In this document: positions 23,301-38,004 of the stretch, in pieces
How positions within the stretch are numbered: position 1 is the stretch's first letter
How the letters are laid out: every line of letters starts with the position of its first letter
Source of the DNA: Lingula anatina
Taxonomy: Eukaryota > Brachiopoda > Lingulata > Lingulida > Lingulidae
Reading direction: 5' to 3'
Length of the DNA: 50,759 bases
Assembly: GCF_001039355.2 (NCBI RefSeq)
Contig: NW_019775461.1
Coordinates: 84,297 to 135,055 of the forward strand
The notes under the pieces: generated by a model
Database searches by the model: none
The model's input: the letters and a program-made list of their open reading frames with translations, nothing else
Told to the model about the DNA's origin: nothing
Translations under genes and position numbers: made by a program

Positions 23301-26300
23301 CATGATTGTGCTTTAGTTTTCACAGAGGAGTATGAAAAATATAGATAAAATGATTACTCACTGAATGCTAATGGTATCTCTTTAAACTGTTGTTGTGAAC
23401 CATCTGAATATATATATATTTTTAATCATTGAAAATATTATCAGTCTCGACCAGTAAAACTGACAGTGTCAGCATTTCTGGAACGGACCCTAGTGGGAAC
23501 GGGGCTTCATTTGCTGGAACCTCCTTTACCTGTGTTGTTTATTTTCTTTGGACTCTCTTACATGCTGAGATTGGCTGAAATTAGTTCAGTGCTAGCATGA
23601 ACTCAAAGGAGAAAATGAAATAAATAGTTTCAATGGACCTGTAATGAGGTATATATTGAACATGGTCTAGGGCAGAAGTACATCTCGTTGGCTTATATAA
23701 CATCAGGGTGTGAGTAGAGGTTGCTGACAGCTGTAGTGGTGGGCCAGTCTATATTAAAAATAAATAAATAACAATAAAAAAAATGAAATTAATTTAACCT
23801 TAACCAACAAGGAAGTTCCAGAACATGTTGATCTAATTTTCATGTATTTTCTACAGAACATTCTCCATATTCTTTATCACAAAATTTTTTTTTAATAAAA
23901 AGGAAAAATGAGCAGTCTTATTTTACTAGCACTGTACTTGCAAGGCCATGTTCTTAAATTAACTTAACTAGGAGTCATTTTAATATCTGATATATCTTGT
24001 ATGACTGTCACTGCAAATTGTCATAGACATTGTAAAATGCATCAAAACAAATCAATAAATTGGTTGATAAATAGATTAATAAATGGACAGGGGAATAGAT
24101 TTATAAAAACTAGTAGTGAGGATTAATAATTTAAGGAACATCTCAGTCTGCACAGCCAGACTCGTGGCGCGTCTTCATTTGAGATGAGTTGATTTAACTT
24201 AACACATACCTTCTGATTACTAAATTTTTAGGGAGAAAATCTAGACAGATGGTGCTGTTGTCAAATCCTCATTTTATTTATTTATTCAAATCCATTTATG
24301 TATACTGTAGACTTGCAGTGCTTACATAGCTGTATTTTTAATCAGATGAAATGATGAGTCCGTTTGTTCTCGCGAAGTAGAGTGGAAAAGGGCCTTGCAG
24401 ATATAATATATTATGATATATATCATATCATAATCTGAAGTGTTATTAGTTATGTTGCTACTGGCTGGACAGTGGTCATCAGCTGGACTGAATGTGGTCA
24501 GAATATCATATCATCCATCACCTAGCTAGGATGGTAGTCATCTTCAGACACTTTTCACTGTACATGGAGAAGGTATTGAATTAGCTTCTAGGGGAAATCA
24601 GAGATAATCAGACTAACGTTCAGTGTAAATGTAGCTTATGCAGCATTGATTTTATTATCTGCACCATTCTCAGTGATGATCAATGAGGATGAACTACTCA
24701 TAGCTTGTCTGCTGTAGTAGGGAATCGAAGTCATTGTGCCCGAATAAGGCCACATTCACAACAGAGTTGATCCATGGACTAACAGATCCACAGATCAAAC
24801 ATGGCCAACCCATTTTGAAACTAGCTGCGTAATCCCTGTGGGGAATCTATTCAGTGTCTACTAGGGGGATTATGTGTTAAGCTTTTAATTGGGTCCACCA
24901 TATTTGATCTAATAATCTGTTAGTCATAACTGATAACTGGAATGGAAATGTAACTCAGGATGATAAAAAAGACTAATAAGGAAAAAATCTGGAGCTCCAA
25001 GATGGTTTTGATGGGTTGTAACTTTTGCAGTCACAGTGGTTATAAGTAATTAAGATATTATATACCTAACAGTGGTTGATAACTTGTCCATTTTTGCAAG
25101 TGCCCTCCCAAATTTAACTGGTCGAAAAAAATACTTGCCAGGAAAAAGGGATTTATATGTGCTAGCACTCACATTTATTTACCCTCCCCCTGTACAAAAA
25201 AATTTAAAAAATGCTTACAAAGGTATCTGCCTTTTTAGTGTTATTTGGGTGGGGGAAAATTCAGACAATTGTATTAGGAAAAGTCACTTGGCAGTGCTCA
25301 TTCAGGCATTTATGTCCACCGGCATTTTTACTTGTTCAGCAGTTGCAACTGATTATTCAGCTGTCCAAGACAAATGGACAAGGTTTATTATTAGGCCCTG
25401 CCTTATTAAGATTATAAAGTTTTTTTTTAATATGCAGCAAATTACTTTGGTTGAATTGCATGCCTTCAATAGAGTTTCAGACTTAAACCTTACAATTTGT
25501 TGCCTCTTTCTTACAGATGAAACAGATACTGGTGTTTTTCAAGCAGATACCTCTGACAATTTAGGTAAGTAGATACTATCCTTAATGTTTGTGTTTGTGT
25601 GTACGTATTTATGTGTGTATACATGTACAGCAGTGTGTATGTATGTGTGTATGTGTGTGTGTGTTTGTGTGACTGTGTGTGTAAGAGCGTGCATGTATGC
25701 AAATATGTGTGTTTTTGCTTGTTACGAATAATATGCCCAGGTAAGAAGAAAATAAATTTTACCAATTCAGCCTTTTATTTTTTTTCACACATCAGTAATG
25801 TTTCCAACACTTTAAGTGTCATAATGTTAAGCCTAATAAAATATTTAACAGACCTATCAAAAAGTAAGTTGAAAAATGGGACACTAGTATTTTGATTTGG
25901 TCCCTTCATAAGATTGAAATAAAGGAACACAGTTTTGATATGATCCCTTTATAGGATCCCATTGAAATGTTACCTGACTGGCATATTGCCCCTGGTAGAT
26001 TACATTTACATCTTATTCAAGTCCATGTCTGCTGGAGCAGTATGGTAACAGTAACAGATCAGATTTAATGAGAACATGGCACTTACTCATGGAAACTGTA
26101 GTTAAGACTGGGTTCCAATACTTAGATCGATCTAACAGGATCAATCCATGTGGGAGGGGTTTATCTCTAAATTGCTTTCAGTTAAAGCGGTTTTGATGTC
26201 TGGCATGCCTACTAAAGCTGCTAAATGATAATTAATTACCCACTAACAGCTTCAGTAGGCGTGGCAGACATCTAAGCCTCTAAAGTTGATTGCGATTTAG

Positions 26301-28958
26301 CAAGAATCCCCTTGGAGATGGATCGATCCACAGTTAGTATGATAGGGTCTGGGAATGGTCCCTAAGGTTCAAAAATGTTTAAAGATTTGCTTCCCTGGAT
26401 TTATATCTTTCTTTTTTATCTCAGAGACAGAGTGGCATTACTTTTTCATTCATGGGCCTTAAATAAAGATGGAGTCAACTTTGAAGAACAGATTATTCTT
26501 GGCTTTTGACAGATGTGTCTTTCCGAGAAGCAAGATGTGGAATGACTTCTGATTGGGAGAGACTCGGGGGTTGTTGTTGGCTTCTGAAAAATATGTCTTT
26601 TGTAGTTTATTCTAAAGTAGATTTTAGAAATTCCTTAGAAGCAAATTGCAGATCAGATTTGTTTCAAGGATTTGTGTAAGGCTAAGGACATAGTCTAAAA
26701 TGACAGCTTTTTGAACTTGACTGGGATCTTATTTTTCATAAATAACATCTCTTTTGTAAGATTATCTGCAAGGGCATCACCCTGGGTGAGGCAGACTTTC
26801 ATTGAAATAAAGTTATCCTGAAAAAAAGAAGTATGGTGGTGGTGTCATTTGTATGATATCCGTCAGTAATACTAGCCATTGGTCATAAACAATTGACCTG
26901 TACATACGAAATCAGAATGTAAGAGAATAAGTTAGGAGTTATTCTCATCATTAAATTTGTACTACAGGTGCATTCTCTGTGACCAGTTTTAAGGCTGATA
27001 GACCAGTAAGTGGGAAGGCATATGTTCTGGTTCTCATGGCCATTAGATTCCATGCCAAGTATTGTGGGTTAGAGAAAACATTTAGAGAAGCAGAGATTAT
27101 CTTGAAGTAAATTTATTGATTTTTGGAGGTTATCACAGAAGGATACAACATTTAGTCAGAATTGAAAGATAATATAAATGATACCACATTCATGTATACA
27201 CACAGTCTTATCAATGTGCGTATCCAGTGAAGCCTGAAACTCACAGAGAAAAAACATAAGACTAGCCTGATAATAGAGGTTGGTTTCCAGTACACCCTGA
27301 AACTCAGGGTGAAAACCACTAGCACAGGGCTGATAGCAGAGGTGGGTTACCAGTGATCTCTGACATTCAGGGTGGTTGGAACAGGAGACAAAGAAAATGG
27401 TCATGACTTAAGACAGCAAAACGGGAAATTTTGAAGCTAATTATAAAAATCCAAAGAATCTGTCTGAGCATAAATGAGAGAGAGAGAGAAGGGGGGGGGG
27501 GGGGGGAGAATTGATACAGCATTGATTTTCGTCATTTTTAGAAGATGCTTTAATGCTTTTGTAAAATTGCTAATGACATAGTCCTGTTTTAAAGCTGACT
27601 ATATTTTAGGAATCATGATACTAACAGTAGGCCCAGGGTTAAAAAATATGGATGAATGGACATATAAGGCTGACCTTCATTATTGCTTGCAGCAAAAAAA
27701 ACCTTGAGGTCTTGTTAGCTTCAATTATTCAGCAAAAGAAGTTAAAAAAAACATTGAAAGAAGAGACATTTGCTGCTGAGATTTTGGTGCCATGATTGAA
27801 ATCTTTACAGAACCTCAAACAACAAGAAGCCAAGTTATAAAGACTCTCAGGATAGCATCTTGGGAAATATACTTGGACCAACATATTACCATTTCAATCT
27901 GTTTTTATTTCATTTTTCTCAACCAAAATCAATACACTTAAACAGTATTACTTGTAGTAGCCAAGTCAGCTGAGGAGCACATTGTGTGTTTTTAGAATAT
28001 GGCAGGGAGGTATATACCTTTTTTCATGTAGAGGTAAAGGCTGGGTTTATAAAATGATATACTTATTATACAAGATCAGTTAGCTTTACAGTTCATCCCT
28101 GGTCTTTGTGGATAGATCTTACACTGTTGAATTTCTGAGGAGCAAACATCCCAGCAGCATCATATGTGACCCACATGAATTCTCATCTGCAATTATCACC
28201 ACTAGTTCTTTACCCCCTGCTTCAAGTTGAACTTATTCATGAGCAGGTCATGGAATTAAAACAATGGAAGTTACAAAGGACACATCATATACTCCAAACA
28301 CAATATTTCCTATTGAACCGAAGAAAAAAAGGAATAATATGTACAGACACATCTGTGTCTGTACATAAAAGTCATAATCCTGATAATTTCCTTTAGCCTG
28401 GATCCTGTGCTGTTGGATTTTCATTTATTGTGAAATGAGGAGGATGGACTCAGAAATGCAGCCTGTGTATCCATGTTTGATTGATGATTATATATATATA
28501 TATATTACAGTTTACACATGCTGAAGGAATCTGTATCAAGAAAAATGCAAGGGACATTTTAAAATATGTCTCCGTGACCTAATCAGAGTGCTGGTTTAGA
28601 TCGAATCAGTCTATAATCAAGTAGAAGTGGTAAATCAGTTGAACTCTTGTAAGGAGGCCAGTTTGAGAAAATGAAGGAGACTTTAAGGAATCTAACAGCT
28701 GGCTTTCACAATGAGCAGTATTTTGAATTACTGGGGCACTCACAGATGATGAAAGGTTTGAAAATGGAGCAGTTTGGGTGTAATATTTCTTAAACTGTAA
28801 GCAGGCTGACTTCACTGACTGGGCCAGGGTTTTGCTGGATGGGGATAGGGTGGAGTGCATGTGCAAGGATAGTAATTCACTTCACTGTAAAGTGGTAGAT
28901 GAAATTTTTATGTAAAGTTTCAGGCACATGGAATCAGAAAACTGCTTGGTTTTGACTT

Positions 28959-28998
<40 letters not shown>

Positions 28999-29152
28999 TA
29001 TTTATTAATTTTTTTTTTTTGGGGGGGGGAACTTGAAAAGCTAAATGATCTGCCATTGGAATTAACTAGTATATTACAGAAAATTTTACCAGTAGCATAA
29101 TAAAAATATACTGCACATGTGTATATTTATTATACTATTATAATAAAATATG

Positions 29153-29187
<35 letters not shown>

Positions 29188-32100
29188 ATGTGTGTGTGTG
29201 TGTGCGCGTGCACATTTCTTTTTGTAACATCTTTGGTGCTATATACCTATAATATTTATAAAAAAATTGTCAAGTGACATATTCTATAATAAGTCTATTT
29301 TCTGTATTCCAGGCTTGATAGGTATACTGCTAAGGATAGGAGTAAGGGCACACTGGCAATTGTTCTGTCCCTAAAATAATCTCTGCAATAAATCTGCTTA
29401 TATAATCTATCTTCCAGGTCTGGTAGGGATAGAAGTGGGTGTTNACGAATGCGCTTACTCCAGCTGGTGGTACAATATTCGGAGGCGGTATCGCCTCTCT
29501 GATCCTCTAGTTGGTATTATTTAGTACTATGTGATTAATGTTTTTGTTATTGTAATTGATACATATCTTGGAATTTTTTTAAATATAATAATTACTCTTA
29601 TTTGGTATTCTTATATAAAATGTGCTTTTTCTCTGTTTCTGTTGATTTTTTTTTTTTAGATATTTAATCCTATAGATAGATAGATAGATTGATTGATAGA
29701 TAGATATGTTCTTTTTCATGTTATTAAGAGAGATATTATTTATCATATTTGATATGTAGGAAGACCTATGGTATTCACAGACTGGGCACCAGGGGAGCCT
29801 GGTGGACTGGACTTCCCCTGTTTTGGTGGAGACTGTGTCTTAATGAGGAGAAGTGACCGTTGGAAGTGGTCAGAGTGCTTCTGTAAAACCTTCAACTATG
29901 TCTACAAGTTCATCTGTCAGTTTGGTAAGTATTTCATTGTAGTTTGATATTCGGGATGATTTTTTAAAAAATTTGTCCAGTTGTTTTTAAACTAGAATAA
30001 GGGATGGATTTTTGATGAAATCTCACAAATTTTGGTATTTACTTCAATTCACCTGAAGAAGGCATGGGGATAAAGCTGAAATGAAGTCACCTCGGTGTAG
30101 GATGTAAGCTTCAGTATGTGAAAGTTTGAAATATATTGACCCCCCTGTAGAATGTAGGAACCAGCATGAGATAAGGCTGGTATACAGTGTAGAACAGAAT
30201 GTTAGCTTCTGTATGAAATGAGGCTGATATATACTAGTAGTCACCTATGTGAAGAGGCTGAAATGTATTGACCTCCATGTGGCACTAAGGTTTATTATGA
30301 GATTTAATTATAATTTGTTTGATAATAAGTAAAAATGTTCATTAGCTCGATAGTTGGATTAAAAATGAAAAAAAAAAAATTCATACTGCGTGGTATGAAA
30401 GTTTTTTGGATTGTTTTTGATAATTTTTCATTTATGTTTGATAATACTTTACCTAGCGGTGGGTAAAAACCCAGTGAAATGCTGAAAACTGACCAGTAGA
30501 CATTTGCAACTACCCTGAGTGTCTCAGCAACGTAAAAGCTAGCTTCTTAAATATACCTTATGATGGAGTTGCTTTTACCGGTATTGTTGATATGGGTTAT
30601 ATATGAAATCAAGATCGAGCTGGCAGTACCGGAATCTAGAACCTAGGGTATTTGCAACGAGCAGTTATGAAAAATTTTCTGGGCCAGAAGACATTTTGCT
30701 GAACCAAATTTTTTTCTTCATGATTGTGCTTAAAGATGCATACAAAGTCAATTTTTTGTCACAAAAACCAACCAAATGCCAGCATATAGTTTCAAGTAGT
30801 ATAACTAAGAGAATTACCAAAAGGCATTGTTTAATTTTACCCGAAAATGATGTTTGAACAGATTTTTCTGCTGGCATTCTAAGCTGTATGTCAATGGGGC
30901 AGGAAAGTAGGTCACGGAAGTAGGTTAAATTTACAACCATAAATTTAAAGAAAGGAGCAGTCTAAAGGTCTTTTATGGCTGATCGAGTGATCTATACAGT
31001 TTATCCCTTGGCATGTCAAATTTATTTGAGTCAAATAAGAATCTAGTAGAAGTGGTTTACATGTGTTACTGGGAATCCACGCTCCACCGATGCTCGGTTC
31101 GTATGTACCTTTAAGTTTTCACAGAGGAGTATGAAAAATATAGATAAATGATTACTCACTGAATGCTAATGGTAGCTCTTAAAACTGTTGTTGTGAACCA
31201 TTTGAATAATTTTTTTTTTTTTTTTTTTTTTATCATTGAAAATGTTATCAGTCTCTACCAGTAAAACTGACAGTTTCAGCATCTCTGGAAAGGATCCCAG
31301 TGGGAACGCAGCTTCAGTTGCCAACACCTCCTTTACCTGTGTTGTTTATTTTCTTTGGACTCTCTTACATGCTGAGATTGGCTGAAATTAGTTCAGTGCT
31401 AGCATGACCTCTAAGGAGAAAATCAAATAAATAATTTCAATGGACCTGTAATGAATTTTATATATTGAACATGGCAGGCCCGTAGCCAGCATTTTCAAAA
31501 GGGGGGTTCTTTTTCTGAAAAAAGTGGACCTTTTTCCATAAAAACTACATCTTACCCAGACTGGACCTTTTCCCAGCAAAAGGGGCAGTTCTTTCGAACC
31601 CCCCGAACCCCCCCGGGCTACGGGCCTGCATGGTCTACGCCAGAAGTACATATTGTTGGCTTATGTAAGATCAGGCTGTGAGTAGAGGTTGCTGACAGCT
31701 GTAGTGGTGAGCCAGTCTATATTAAAAATAAATAAATGAAAAAAAAATAATAATTTAATTTAACCAAACCAACAAGGAAGTTCCAGAACATGTTGATCTA
31801 ATTTTCATGCATTTTATGCAAAACACTCTTTATATTCTTTATCACTATCTCCTTTTTGTCTTTGCCTTTCTTTTTTTTTTTTTTTTACAAAAAGGAGAAA
31901 TGAACAGTCTTATTTTAATAGTACATGCAAGACCATGTTCTCAGATTAACTTGCTTAGGAATCATTTTATTATGTGATATATGACTGTCATTGCGTTTGT
32001 CATAGACATCATAAAATTTGTCATAGACATTGTAAAATACATCAAAACAAATCAATGAATGGCTGGGTAAATAGAATAATAAATGGACAAGAGAATGGAT

Positions 32101-35100
32101 TTATAAAAACTAGTAGTGAGGATCAATGATTTCAAGAACATCTCTGTCTACACGGCCAGACTTGTGGCGCGTCTTCATTTGAGATGAGTTGAGTTAACTT
32201 AACACATACCTTCTGATTACTAAATTTTTTAGGGAGAAAATCTAGACTGATGGTTCTGTTGTCAAATCCTCATTTTATTTATTTATTCAAATCCATTTAT
32301 GTGTACTGTAGACTTGTAGTGGTTACATAGCTGTATTTTTAATCAGATGAAATGATGAGTCCGTTTGTTCTCTCTAAGCAGAGTGGAAAAGGGCCTTGCA
32401 GATATAATATATTATGATATATATCATATCATAATCTGAAGTGTTATTAGTTATGTTGCTACCGGCTGGACAGTGGTCATCAGCTGGACTGAATGTGGTC
32501 AGAATATCATATCATCCATCACCTAGCTAGGATGGTAGTCATCTTCAGACACTTTTCACTGTACATGGAGAAGGTATTGAATTAGCTTCTAGGGGAAATC
32601 AGAGATAATCAGACTAACGTTCAGTGTAAATGTAGCTTATGCAGCATTGATTTTATTATCTGCACCATTCTCAGTGATGATCAATGAGGATGAACTACTC
32701 GTAGCTTGTCTGCTGTAGTAGGGAATCGAAGTCATTGTGCCCGAATAAGGCCACATTCACAACACAGTTGATCCATGGACTAACAGATCCACAGATCAAA
32801 TATGGCCAACCCATTTTGAAACTAGCTGCGTAATTCCTGTGGGGAATCTATTCAGTGTCTACTAGGGGGATTATGTGTTAAGTTTTTAATTGGGTCCACC
32901 ATATTTGATCTAATAATCTGTTAGTTATAACTGATAACTGGAATGGAAATGTAACTCAGGATGATAAAAAAGACTAATAAGGAAAAAATCTGGAGCTCCA
33001 AGATGGTTTTGATGGATTGTAATTTTCACAGTAACAGTAATTATAATTAAGATATTATGTACCTAACAGTGGTTGATACCTTGTCCATTTTACAAGTGCC
33101 CTGCCAAATTTAACTGGTCGAAAAAAATACTTGCCAGGAAAAAGGGATTTATATGTGGTAGCACTCACATTTATTTACCCTCCCCCTGTACAAAAATATT
33201 TAAAAAATGCTTACAAAGGTATCTGCCTTTTTAGTGTTATTTGGGTGGGGGAAAATTCAGACAATTGTATTAGGAAAAGTCACTTGGCAGTGCTCATTCA
33301 GGCATTTATGTCCACCGGCATTTTTACTTGTTCAGCAGTTGCAACTGATTATTCAGCTGTCCAAGACAAATGGACAACGTTTATTATGAGGCCCTGCCTT
33401 ATTAAGATTATAAAGTTTTTTTTAATATGCAGTAAATTACTTTGGTTGAATTGCATGCCTTCAAGAGAGTTTTAGACCTAAACCTAACAATTTGTTACCT
33501 CTTTCTTACAGATGAAACAGATACTGGTGTTTTTCAAGCAGATACCTCTGACAATTTAGGTAAGTAGATACTATCCTTAAAGATGCATACAAAGTCAAAT
33601 TTTTGTCACAAAAACCAACCAAATGCCAGCATATAGTTTCAAGTAGTATAACTAAGAGAATTACCAAAAGGCATTGTTTAATTTTACTCGAAAATGATGT
33701 TTGAACAGATTTTTCTGCTGGCATTCTAAGCTGTATGTCAATGGGGTAGGAAAGTAGGTCACTGAAGTAGGTTAAATTTACAACCATAAATTTAAAGAAA
33801 GGAGCAGTCTAAAGGTCTTTTATGGCTGATCGAGTGATCTATTCAGTTTATCCCTTGGCATGTCGAATTTATTTGAGCCATATAAGAATCTAGTAGAAGT
33901 GGTTTACATGTGTTACTGGGAATCCACACTCCACCGATGCTCGGTTCGTATGTACCTTTAATGTTTGTGTTTGTGTGTATGTATTTATGTGTGTATACAT
34001 GTACAGCAGTGTGTATGTGTTTGTGTGACTGTGTTTGTAAGAGCGTGCATGTATGCAAATATGTGTGTGTTTGCTTGTTACGAATAATATGCCTAGGTAA
34101 GAAGAAAATACATTTTACCAATACAGCCTTTTAATTTTTTTTCACACATCAGTAATGTTTCCAACACTTTAAGTGTCATACTGTATTAAGTGTTTAAGTG
34201 TCCAAATAAAATATTTAACAGACCTATCAAAAAGTAAGTTGAAAAATGGGATACTAGTATTTTGATTTGGTCCCTTCATAGGATTGAAATAAAGGAACAC
34301 AGTTTTGATATGATCCCTTTATAGGATTACATTGAAATGTTACCTGACTGGCATATTGCCCTTGGTGGATTACATTTACATCTTATTCAAGTCCATGTCT
34401 GCTGGAGCAGTATGGTAACAGTAACAGATCAGATTTAATGAGAACATGGCACTTACTCATGGAAACTGTAGTTAAGACTGGGTTCCAGTACTTAGATCGT
34501 TCTAACAGGATCAATCCATGTGGGAGGGGTTTATCTCTAAATTGCTTTCAGCTAAATCGGTTTTGATTTCTGGCATGCCTACTAAAGCTGCTAAATGATA
34601 ATTAATTACCCACTAACAGCTTCAGTAGGCGTGGCAGACATCTAAGCCTCTAAAATTGATTGCAACTTAGCGAGAATCCCTTTGGAGATCGATTGATCCA
34701 CAGTTAGTATGATAGGGTCTGGGAATGGTCCCAAGGTTCAAAAACGTTTAAAGATTGGCTTCCCTGGATTTATATCTTTCTTTTTTATCTCAGAGACAGA
34801 GTGGCATTACTTTTTCATTCATGTGCCTTAAATAAAGATGGAGTCAACTTTGAAGAACAGATTATTCTTGGCTTTTGACAAATGTGTCTTTCCAAGAAGC
34901 AAGATGTGGAATGACTTCTGATTGGGAGAGACTCTAGGGTTGTTGTTGGCTTCTGAAAAATATGCCTTTTGTAGTTTATTCTAAAGTAGATTTTAGAAAT
35001 TCCTTAGAAGCAAATTGCAGATCAGATTTGTTTCAAGGATTTGTGTAAGGCTAAGGACATTGTCTAAAATGACAGCTTTTTGAACTTGACTGGGATCTTA

Positions 35101-37973
35101 TTTTTCATAAATAACACCTCTTTTGTAAGATTATCTGCAAGGGCATCACCCTGGGTGAGGCAGACTTTCATTGAAGTTATCCTGAAAAAAAGAAGTATGG
35201 TGGTGGTGTCATTTGTAAGATACCCGTCTGTAATACTAGCCTTTGGTCATAAACAATTGACCTGTAGATATGAAATCAGAATATAAGAGAATAAGTTTTC
35301 TGTTGCGGGTCATCATTAAATTTGTACTACAGGTGCATTCTCTGTGACCAGTTTTAAGGCTGGTAGACCAGTGATTGGGAAAGCATATGTTCTGCTTCTC
35401 ATGGGCATTAGATTCCATGCCAAGGATTGTGGGTTAGAGAAAACATTTAGAGAAGCAGAGATTATCTTGAAGTAAATTTATTGATTTGTGGAGGTTATCA
35501 CAGAATCAAGGATACAACATTTAGTCAGAACTGAAAGATAAAATAAATGATACCACATTCATGTATACACACAGTCTTATCAATGTGTGTATCCAGTGAA
35601 GCCTGAAACTCACAGAGAAAAAACATAAGACTAGCCTGATGATAGAGGTTGGTTTCTAGTACACCCTGAAACTCAGGGTGAAAACCACTAGCACAGGGCT
35701 GATAACAGAGGTGGGTTACCAGTGATCTCTGATATTCAGGGTGGTTGGAACAGGAGACAAAGAAAATGGTCATGACTTAAGACAGCAGAACGGGAAATTT
35801 TGAAGCTAATTATGAAAATCCAAAGAATCTATCTGAGCATAAATGAGAGAGAGAGAGAGAGAGAGAGACAAGGGGGGGGGGGGAGAATTGATACAGCATT
35901 GATCTTCGTCATTTTTAGGAGATGCTTTAATGCTTTTGTAAAATTGCTAATGACATAGTCCTGTTTTAAAGCTGACTATATTTTAGGAATCATGATACAA
36001 ACAGTAGGCCCAGGGTTAAAAAATATGGATAAATGGTCATATAAGGCTGACCTTCATTAATGCTTGCAGCAAGCAAATCTTGAGGTCTTGTTAGCTTCAA
36101 TTATTCAGCAAAAAAAGGGAAAAAAAACTAAATAGACATTTGCTGCTGAAATTTTGATTGCCACGATTGAAATCTTTATAGAACCTCAAACAATGTAAAG
36201 TCAAGTTATTAAGACTCTCAGGATAGCATCTTGGGAAATATACTTGGACCAACATATTACCATTTCAATCTGTTTTTATTTCATTTTTCACAACCAAAAT
36301 CAATACACTTAAACAGTATTACTTGTAGTAGCCAAGTCAGCTGAGGAGCACTGTGTTTTTAGGATATGGCAGGGAGGTATATACCTTTTTTCATGTAGAG
36401 TTAAAGGCTGGGTTTATAAAATTATATACTTATTATACAAAATCAGTTAGCTTTACAGTTCATCCCTGGTCTTTGTGGATAGATCTTACATGTTGAATTT
36501 CTGAGGAGCAAACATCCCAGCAGCATCGTATGTGACCCACACGAATTCTCATCTGCAATTATCACCACTAGTTCTTTACCCCCTGCTTCAAGTTGAACTT
36601 ATTCATGAGCAGGTCATGGAATTAAAACAATGGAAGTTACAAAGGACACATCGTATACTCCAAACACAATTTCCTATTGAACCGAAGAAAAAAAGGAATA
36701 ATATGTACAGACACATATGTGTCTGTACATAAAAGTCATAATCCTGATAATTTCCTTTAGCCTGGATCCTGTGCTGTTGGATGTTCATTTATTGTGAAAT
36801 GAGGAGGATGGACTCAGAAATGCAGCCTATGTATCCATGTTTGATTGATGATTATATATATATATATAACAGTTTACACGTGCTGAAGGAATCTGTATCA
36901 AGGAAAATGCAAGGGACATTTTAAAATATGTCTCCATGACCTAATCAGAGTACTGGTTTAGATCGAATCAGTCTATAATCAAGCAGAAGTGGTAAATCAG
37001 TAACTCTTGTAAGGAGGCCAGTTTGAGAAAATGAAGGAGACTTTAAGGAATCTAACGGCTGACTTTCACAATGAGCAGTATTTTGAATTACTGGGGCGCT
37101 CACAGATGATGAAAGGTGAAATGCTTCGTGTAGGGAATCCAGTGGTTTGAAAATGGAGCAGTTTGTGTGTAATATTTCTTAAACTGTAAGCAGGCTGACT
37201 TCACTGACTGGACCAGGGTTTTGCTGGATGGGGATAGGGTGGAGTGCATGTGCAAGAATAATAATTCACTTCACTGTAAAGTGGTAGATGAAATTTTTAT
37301 GTAAAGTTTCGGGCACATGGAATCAGAAAACTGCTTGGTTTTGACTTTTTATTTATTATTATTATTATTTTTTTTTTTTTGGGGGGGGGGAGAGGACTTG
37401 AAAAGCTAAATGATCTGCCATTGGAATTAACTTGTATATCACAGACAATTTTACCAGTAGCATAATAAAAATATACTGTACATGTATATATTTATTATAC
37501 TATTATAATAAAATATGCCACACACACACACACACACATAATGTGTGTGTGTGCGTGCACCGTGCATTTCTTTTTGTAACATCTTTGGTGATATATACCT
37601 ATAACCTGTATAAAAAATTATTAAGTGACATATTCTATATTAAGTCTATTTTATATATTCCAGGCTTGGTAGGTATAACAGTAGGGATAGGAGTAAAGGC
37701 ACACTGGCAGTTGTTCTGGCTCTAAAATAATCCCTGCAATAAATCTACTAATATAATCCATCTTCCAGGTCTGGTAAGGATAGGGATAGGAGTGGGTGTG
37801 GCCCTGGCAGTCCTACTGGCCCTAGAATAATAATCTCCATAATAATCTCTAATATAACCTATCTTCCAGGTCTGGTAGGGATAGGGATAGGAGTGGGTGT
37901 GGCCCTGGCAGTCCTGCTGGCCCTGGGGATATGTCTAGGCTGCTGCATATGGAGAAGGTAAGATCTTGTCTAT

Positions 37974-38004
<31 letters not shown>

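Larger units (their letters stand above)
22267..29443 (+). repeat. Segmental duplication, copy 1 (about 7.2 kb)
   Basis: This unit is highly similar throughout to 29511-about 37800, in direct orientation. It contains exon 4a, exon 5a, exon 6a-1, part of a second transmembrane-type exon, and the same microsatellites and minisatellites. It lacks the four transposon insertions of copy 2. It ends at an N (29444) inside a transmembrane-type exon. Confidence 0.92.
29511..37800 (+). repeat. Segmental duplication, copy 2 (about 8.3 kb)
   Basis: A direct copy of 22267-29443, longer by about 1.1 kb. Four insertions absent from copy 1 (30511-30650, 30730-31114, 31475-31628, 33577-33961) account for almost all of the difference. 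The remainder is substitutions and microsatellite length changes. It contains exons 4b, 5b and 6b-1 and merges into the transmembrane exon cassette. Confidence 0.92.

Noticed and set aside
25072-25572. 166-residue open frame ending in the stalk exon
   Set aside because: It is intron sequence that happens to stay open into exon 5a. The frame in copy 2 is broken, and the splice sites define the real exon.
27156-27404. 82-residue minus-strand open frame, duplicated at 35525-35773
   Set aside because: It is the translation of a ~60-bp minisatellite and appears twice only because the block is duplicated.
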